DNA from: Cymbidium sinense | Taxonomy: Eukaryota > Streptophyta > Magnoliopsida > Asparagales > Orchidaceae | NCBI GenBank assembly: GCA_021442155.1 | Contig: CM038214.1 | Span: 314,123,001 to 314,187,000 of the forward strand | Direction: 5' to 3' | Length of the DNA stretch: 64,000 nucleotides | Shown: piece after piece, positions 58,601 through 64,000 of the stretch | Layout of the letters: every line of letters starts with the position of its first letter | Position numbering within the stretch: the first letter of the stretch is position 1 | The notes under the pieces: generated by a model | The model's input: only the letters and a program-made list of their open reading frames with translations | The model's database searches: none | Told to the model about the DNA's origin: nothing | Position numbers and translations under genes: made by a program

Positions 58601-58904
58601 ATGATCTTTTTAATACTAACCAATTCCATAGCTTTCTTTCTTTATATCAACTTCTTGAAGCTTTTTTTCCACAAAACTATGAAAGGCCATATCAAAGATT
58701 TTTTTCCATTACCCTTATTTGGTTCATATGGATGAATAGAAATGATGCTAAATATCATGGTATTCCTATGAATCATAAAAGGATTTTTGCTAGAACCAAA
58801 AAAAAAATTCATGCATTATTTAATGCTAATTTAATTGGTAACACACATTTTGGAGGTTGCAAATTTGTGGCCAAAAAATTGAGTCTTTAACTACCTGAGA
58901 TCAC

Positions 58905-59427
58905 CTTCTGTAAAAAAGATAGGATTATATATTGGATAAAACCTCAAAATAATATTATTAAAATTAATACTGATGGCTCCGTCTCTCAGAATACATTTGG
59001 TTGTGGTTATATTTTTATGGATTTTGAAGGTAATGTCATTTATGCATTTACTTATCCTCTTAAAGCTTATTCTATTATCTATGCTAAATTAGTGGTTGTA
59101 AACAAAGCTATAGAAATTTATTTGCAAAAAGGTTTCATCAATATTTAGATTGAAGCTGATGCACTTTTACTCATTGACATGCTAACTTCCACTAAGATGG
59201 GGAATGACATTTTATTCTATCTTCTTAATCATACTAGAACACTCCTCTCTCAAGTATGCTTTAAAATTTCTCACATTTGGCATGAAAGAAATGCCTGTGT
59301 AGATTTTCTGGCTAATTTAGGTGCTAAATTAAATGATCTAACACTTTATGATCATCTTAATTTACCTAGACAATTGAGAGGCTTGCTTAATCTGGATAAC
59401 ACTAGATTACCTTATCTCAAAAATTAA
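58905..59427 (+). pseudogene. LINE RNase H domain
   Basis: KINTDGSVSQ (about 58,958-58,988) carries the first catalytic Asp, followed by FGCGYIFMDFEGNVIYAF. The Glu motif usually AE(L/A)xA reads AKLVVV (about 59,083-59,100), so the Glu is replaced by Lys. IEADALLLIDML holds the second Asp, and ISHIWHERNACVDFLANLGA is the conserved C-terminal helix. The frame ends at TAA 59,425-59,427 after RLPYLKN. One internal TAG near 59,147. Confidence 0.82.
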
Positions 59428-61661
59428 TTTTGCTTTGTGTTTTTTAGGATTTCTATGTTTTTCTCTGTGTGCATTTTCATATTGTTGCACTCCTCTTGCT
59501 GCTTCACTCTCTTGTCTGGTTTGTGCTATAACATTTGCGAGATCTCTTTGAGGTGGTGGCTGGCTGTTCAACCTCTGTTGTTGGAGAGGTGTTCTCATCG
59601 GCTGACTACTTTATTTAGGGATCTGAATGTCAACAATTCTTCAAGTGCTTCCTTAAACTTTTGGTGGCCTCCTTTTAGGTTATGCCTCTATCTGCTTTTG
59701 GCTTTTCCATTTTCTTAATTTGTACTGGTTTTTCCTTTGGTTTTGGCTAGCTATTTCCTTACTTATGAAGGTTTTTTTACTACTATTTTTGGGCTTGGTG
59801 GGTGTTGTTGTTTGCTACCACCCTCTACCTAGCTATCTTGGGTGGCTAATATTTGATAGCTACTATTGATCTTTTCACTCTTGAGTTTGTGCTAGGCCTT
59901 TTAGTGGTTTTGTCTCCTCATATTTTTTAGGCTTGGTGGCTTTTGTTTATTGGTTTCTCTTTTTACCATGTGGCTGGAAAGGTGTTGATTTGTGGTTGTT
60001 AGTAATCTATTTTCTCTTTGGTATTGGTTTTTTTATCACAGGAGTTTGGAAGGGGCCTTGGCCTATTTTTCTTTCCACTCTGGTTGGTTGTTGATGGTTG
60101 GGTGATCCTCCCAGGCTATAGCTTTTTATCTGGTTGGGTGATTACCATTTGTTTCTTGGTTATTTTTGGTGGCTTCCTGTTGGTTTATCACTATGCCTAT
60201 CTTTCTCTATGTTGGGATTGCCACCCCTTTAGACTGGCTACATCCTTATCAGAGTCAGCCCAGCTGCTGCTTTGCTAATTAGCTGGGTGGCATTGTGGGC
60301 TGGCTAGTTTGTTTGGTTGTGCTGGCTAGTTTAGTTGGTTTTCTTTTTAGTTCTCTTTCTAACTATTGTTAGTTGGTAGGGTTGCCTTTTTGGTGGTTTT
60401 TCTTTGTTTTGGTTTTGGGCTTATGGTGGTTGTTTCTTAGTTGCTGATTTGGGTTGTTTGCTCAGTTGGGTGGTTGTTATTTTTTCCTTGAGTGCTGTTA
60501 GCTTGGTCTGTTATTTTGTCTGAGGATTTAGACTACTTTTGGTTTCTCTAGCTCCCTTTGTTTCTTGTGTCTTGCCTCTTAGTTGTTAGGGTGGGCTTGC
60601 CTATTTTTCCTACTGCTCTTAGTGGTGATTTTTAGGTATTTTCTGGATGGCCCTTTGGTCTCCTCATGGGTTCTTTTTCCTCTCTTAGTGCTATTATCTT
60701 CCTATGGCTATCTTTCTATTTCTGATGGAGGTATTGTGACTACTTTTTTATTTCTTGCCTCTACTATCTGGGTTATACTGGTGGCTGTTGTTAGTGTTGG
60801 CCTTGTTCTCTGATCTGGTTTGGAATTGCTAGTTTCTTAGTGCTAGTCGTAGGTTGTTATTTTGGTTTTGGGCTATTGCTTATGGTTTTCTGGTGACACT
60901 AGTGGGTTTGGTTCCTATCCATGGTGTCTTTGCTTTCAGGGTGAAATCTTGGCAGCTCTCTTTCATTTCTGTTGTGGTGGCTTTATTAATGCTACTTCCT
61001 TTCGAGCTTGGTGGCCTTTAGTCGACTGGGTGATTTGTGGGTCAGCTGTTTATATTGTTTGGGTTGCAGGTACCAGAGCATTGTTGACTTTCACTCTTTG
61101 GTGGATATCCTTCGTCGAGGTAAGTGGGCAATGATGGCTGCGATGATTTCCCTATTATCGTTTGTTGGTAGCAGCATATGTGATTGTAACCCTTCTTTTG
61201 AAGTCTGGATGCTCACATTTGTGGTTTCCCCTTAAGATGAAGGTGACTAAGCTTGAGCCTTATCTAAAATTTTCTCTTATACTGCTCTTTATTATGTGCT
61301 TAAGCTTGAATTTCTCTAGCTCTGCTAATTACATCTTCTAGTTGCCTACAAAATTCTTTTACAGGTTCTTTGCAGGTTTCAGATCCTAGATTTGGATTGT
61401 GCAACTCTCAAAATACTTCTGATTCTAGTAGTGGGCTTTGGCTGATCCTCTTATTTATAGTGTTGTTGCTTAGTTATTTTTTGGTTTTTTTTTCTTTGGC
61501 TTAGGTTTTTATTTCCTTGCTTTAGTTGTATTAGATATGGGATTTTTCTCTATAGGCTGAATGTAGCTATTTGAGTGGTAATTAAGAAAATTTTCCCCTC
61601 TTAAGAAACTTATACTCCTTTCCTTGTGGTTGTAAAATTCTCCCCTCTATGGGTTTTCTTA
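59428..61661 (+). other. LINE 3' UTR (T/G-rich, 2.2 kb)
   Basis: The stretch is strongly T- and G-rich on + (TTGGTTGTTG, GGTGGCTTT, TTTCTTTTT). Its open frames are Phe/Leu/Trp/Val-rich shadows of composition, with no known domain. It ends GGTTTTCTT followed by oligo(A). A segment at 61,130-61,240 (GGCAATGATGGCTGCGATGA to TGGTTTCCCC) is repeated at 63,830-63,940, which identifies it as transcribed LINE 3' sequence. Confidence 0.75.
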
Positions 61662-62760
61662 AAAAAAACCCTAAACCCTAAGCCCTAAACCCTAAACCCC
61701 AAGCCCTAAAAGCCTAGAAACCTAAACCTAAGCAAACCTAAAAATAAAATAAATAAAAACCTAAACCTAAATAAAATAAATAAATAAAAACTTAAACTAA
61801 ACATAAACCTAAACCTAAAAATAAAAAATATATAAAATAAAAAAAATAAAAAAAACTAAAATAAAATAAATAAAATCCTAAACTAAACTATAAAAAAAAA
61901 TAAACTAAAGAATAAAAACCTAAATAAAATAAAAACTAAACCTAAAACATAAATAAAATAAACTTAAAATAAAATAAAATAAAAACTAAATAAAATCTAA
62001 AACCTAAAATATAAACCTAAAAATAAAACCTAAAAATAAATAAAAAATAAAACCTAAACCCTAAACTAAAACAAAACCTACACCTCAAATAAAAGTAAAA
62101 TAAAATGAACCTAAACCTAAACCTAAATAAATAAAACCTAAACCTAAACCTAAAATAAACTAAGTTAAACCTAAAGGATCTAAATAAAATAAAATAAACT
62201 AAAATAAACCTTAACCTAAACTAAAAAATAAAACCAAAATAAACCTAAAATAAAATCCTATAACCTAAACCTAAAACAAAATAAAATTCTAAACAACCTA
62301 AAATAAAATAAAATAAAACTCACTAAAAATAAACCTAAACCTAAACCAAAATAAACTAAATAAAACCTAAAAATAAAAAAAACTAAACTAAATAAAATAA
62401 AAATAAAATAAAATAAAATAAAAGTAAACTAAAATAAAATAAATAAACTAAATATACTAAATACCTAAACCAATCAGTTTATTTAATTTAAAAAACCCAT
62501 AAGCCCTAAATCCTAAACACTAAACCCAAATCCCTAAACCATAAACCTACAACCTTAAACTCTAAACCCTATAAAACCCTAAACCCTAAACCCTAACCAT
62601 AAACCCTAAACCCTAAAAGCATAAATCTTAAAACACTAAACCTTAAACCCTAAACCCTAGCCCTAAACCTTAAACCCTAAACCCCAAACCCTAAACTTAA
62701 ACCTAAAGTTATTAAATAAATAAAAAAATAAACCTAATAAAGCTAAACCTAAACCCTAAG
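61662..62760 (+). repeat. C-strand telomere-like satellite after the LINE
   Basis: Oligo(A) and CCCTAAACCCTAAGCCC at the LINE junction, an A-rich block at 61,735-62,470, a border word (AATCAGTTTATTTAATTTAA) near 62,473, CCCTAAA with CATAAAC variants to 62,695, and the copy flank (AAAGTTATTAAATAAATAAA) near 62,706. Structure is the same as the monomers further left, so the LINE inserted into pre-existing satellite. Confidence 0.85.
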
Positions 62761-63236
62761 AATGGGCAGAACCTTGACGGCAAGAACATCACCATCAAGC
62801 TCGATTATGTCGGTGGGGGCAAAGAGGAGTGATTATCGTAGTGGTGGTGGGCGATCTGGAGGTGCTAGTGGATATGGAGGTGGTGGTCAGAGCAATGGTG
62901 TTTATGGAGGCAGGAGGAGTGACGGAGGTTACAACCATGGTGGTAGCAGAGGGAGAGATCAGTGATATGATGGTGGATCGCACTACTCGAGTGGCCTGGG
63001 TGGTTCTAAAGCGAAATAAAGAAACTAAAGAATGGTCAATCTAATCTGCTACTTATGGAACTGTGTCTTTATAGTAGAGATGGTTCTAGTTATCTAGGGT
63101 CTTTGATTTGATCTATGTGTGCTCATTTTTTATCTATGTCACCACTTATGTGTTAGAAAACATAGTGTGTTACTTGGTTGATGAAATTGAAAAGATGAAA
63201 TATTAAATTTGAATTTGTTCTCTATTAAAAAATAGA
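62761..63236 (+). pseudogene. GR-RBP 3' fragment, copy 13
   Basis: Common breakpoint AATGGGCAGAACC, NGQNLDGKNITI, then a deletion in the TVNQAQSR region that shifts the frame. From there the Gly-rich part is readable: SDYRSGGGRSGGASGYGGGG, QSNGVYGGRRSDGGYNHGG, RGRDQ then TGA (GGA to TGA), and a degraded ending with TAA at 63026-63028. The 3' UTR is 63029-63236, followed by ATTAAAAAATAG and the outer flank AAACTTGAACCCTAAAAC. Confidence 0.9.
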
Positions 63237-63285
63237 AAGTAAAAACTAAACTTGAACCCTAAAACTAAAATCTAAACCCTACAAT
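63237..63285 (+). repeat. Short C-strand telomere-like spacer
   Basis: About 50 bp of A-rich and CCCTAAA-like sequence between the GR-RBP copy and the second LINE fragment. Contains the outer flank word shared by other copies. Confidence 0.7.
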
Positions 63286-64000
63286 TTGCTAAAGCCTTTT
63301 GTTGTGCTAGCTGAACATTTCTTGATCCTTTTGGATTGGACTTTTTGGTTTCTGGTGGTTGGTGGAAATCTTTGGCCCTTTTTGTGTGGCTTTATATCGT
63401 GGTGATTTGTACTAGCTACAACTTATGTTTCCTTCAGTTGATGGTTTCATTTCTGAGCTATTTAGTCATTTGTGGTTTCTCACCCTGGTTTGGCTTGCTG
63501 ACTGCTTGTTGATGGGACTTTGACTTGAGGTCTCCTATCTTGGTTTCATTGGCTATTTCTCTATTAATTATAATTGGTCTAGTGCTTACTGATGGTTGGT
63601 TCTAGTTTTCCATGGTTTGGAGCTTGGATGGGTATCTAGTTAATGGCTATTATTGGTGTTTTGACTTTATTCTATCCTCTCTCTAGGTTATTGTGATTAA
63701 TATGTTAAGGTTTTTGTTTGGTGGTTTGGCTACTTGCTAGTTGCTAGTTGGTTTCTTTTTTTTTTAGTGGTGCTGGATCTAGAACTCTGTGGACTATTGG
63801 CCTTGGATGTTTGCTTATATCTGGGATGCTGGCAACGATGGCTTTGATGTTACTCTCCTCTTCTCTCTAGCTGGTAGCATTACATATGATTGTAACACTT
63901 CTTTATGAAATTTGGATGCTCATATTTATTGTTTCCCCAGATGATGATCTAGCGAGCCTTCTCTTTATAAGCTCTCTCCTTTTCCTCACTTTATCCTTAT
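63286..64000 (+). mobile_element. Second LINE 3' UTR fragment (runs off the window)
   Basis: T/G-rich sequence of the same character as 59,428-61,661, beginning abruptly after telomeric repeat. The segment 63,830-63,940 (GCAACGATGGCTTTGATG, TAGCATTACATATGATTGTAACAC, GGATGCTCATATTTATTGTTTCCCC) matches 61,130-61,240 of the first LINE. This copy is 5'-truncated within the 3' UTR. Its own 3' end and tail lie beyond the window. Confidence 0.75.

Larger units (their letters stand above)
54430..61661 (+). mobile_element. L1-type LINE, near full length, defective
   Basis: On + the order is a 5' leader, ORF1 with DUF4283 and a CCHC knuckle, a residual endonuclease end, reverse transcriptase, zf-RVT, plant-type RNase H, a long 3' UTR, and an oligo(A) of eight at 61,662 joined to CCCTAAACCCTAAG. 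The 5' end is preserved rather than truncated. Most of the AP-type endonuclease is deleted and stops are frequent. Target-site duplications cannot be judged because both flanks are telomeric repeat. It is oriented like the GR-RBP copies, with poly(A) on the CCCTAAA strand. Confidence 0.88.

Noticed and set aside
60018..61235. Hydrophobic Trp/Phe/Leu/Val-rich frames that look like membrane proteins
   Set aside because: They lie in the T/G-rich LINE 3' UTR, have no conserved family, overlap in different frames, and reflect composition only.
12016..63285. Active chromosome end (true telomere)
   Set aside because: The heptamer is heavily degenerate, interrupted by elements, organised in ~1-kb monomers, and present in both polarities, so it is interstitial or subterminal satellite, not a working terminus.
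1..64000. CRISPR-like or bacterial repeat array
   Set aside because: The repeat is a 6-7 bp telomere-type motif with no spacer-repeat structure, and all gene remnants are plant or retrotransposon type.
1..64000. tRNA, rRNA or small nuclear RNA genes
   Set aside because: No cloverleaf with an A/B box, no rRNA-conserved segments and no snRNA promoter elements were recognised on reading either strand; a covariance-model scan would settle it.

Overview
The window is nuclear DNA from a land plant, most likely repeat-rich heterochromatin of a large-genome seed plant. Three things point there: the TTTAGGG-type (plant) telomere motif, fragments of a plant glycine-rich RNA-binding protein (GR-RBP) gene, and plant-type Ty3/gypsy and L1-type LINE coding remnants. 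I see no intact functional gene. I cannot name the species.

The background is several kilobases of degenerate telomere-like repeat, in which near-canonical TTTAGGG blocks alternate with T-rich TTTATTTTA/TTTAGG blocks. From 1 to about 32.7 kb the G-rich strand is on +. From about 39.8 kb to 63.3 kb the C-rich strand (CCCTAAA) is on +. The two arms therefore face each other head to head, with a doubly truncated gypsy element (32,690-39,812) at the switch. This is the polarity expected of an ancient telomere-telomere fusion or a large inversion inside telomere-derived satellite.

Thirteen copies of the same roughly 480-bp piece sit in these arrays: the last ~90 codons and the 3' UTR of a GR-RBP mRNA, with an oligo(A) tail. 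Seven are on the minus strand in the left arm and six on the plus strand in the right arm, so the sense strand always equals the C-rich strand. Twelve share one 5' breakpoint, and most share both flanks, so one 5'-truncated retrocopy inside telomeric repeat was amplified as part of a satellite. A second conserved word marks the border between the A/T-rich and CCCTAAA-rich blocks and recurs about every 1 kb.

Three gypsy islands on + (A 1,670-11,261; B 18,533-25,157; C 32,690-39,812) are decayed copies of one family, probably the Tat lineage because a second RNase H domain follows the first. C holds gag-spacer-protease-RT-RNase H, A holds spacer-to-3' end, and B holds RT-to-3' end. A and B end at the same base against telomeric repeat and are each followed by a GR-RBP copy with matching diagnostic variants, so they are a segmental duplication.

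A nearly complete but defective L1-type LINE (54,430-61,661) lies in the right arm. It has a 5' leader, an ORF1 with DUF4283 and a zinc knuckle, a mostly deleted endonuclease, RT, an RNase H and a 2.2-kb 3' UTR ending in oligo(A) joined directly to CCCTAAA. A second LINE 3' end starts at about 63.29 kb and leaves the window. LINE and GR-RBP tails have the same orientation to the telomeric strand, with poly(A) proximal and 5' end distal, as in Drosophila HeT-A. This suggests priming from a G-strand end finishing in TTT, but it represents only about two independent events.
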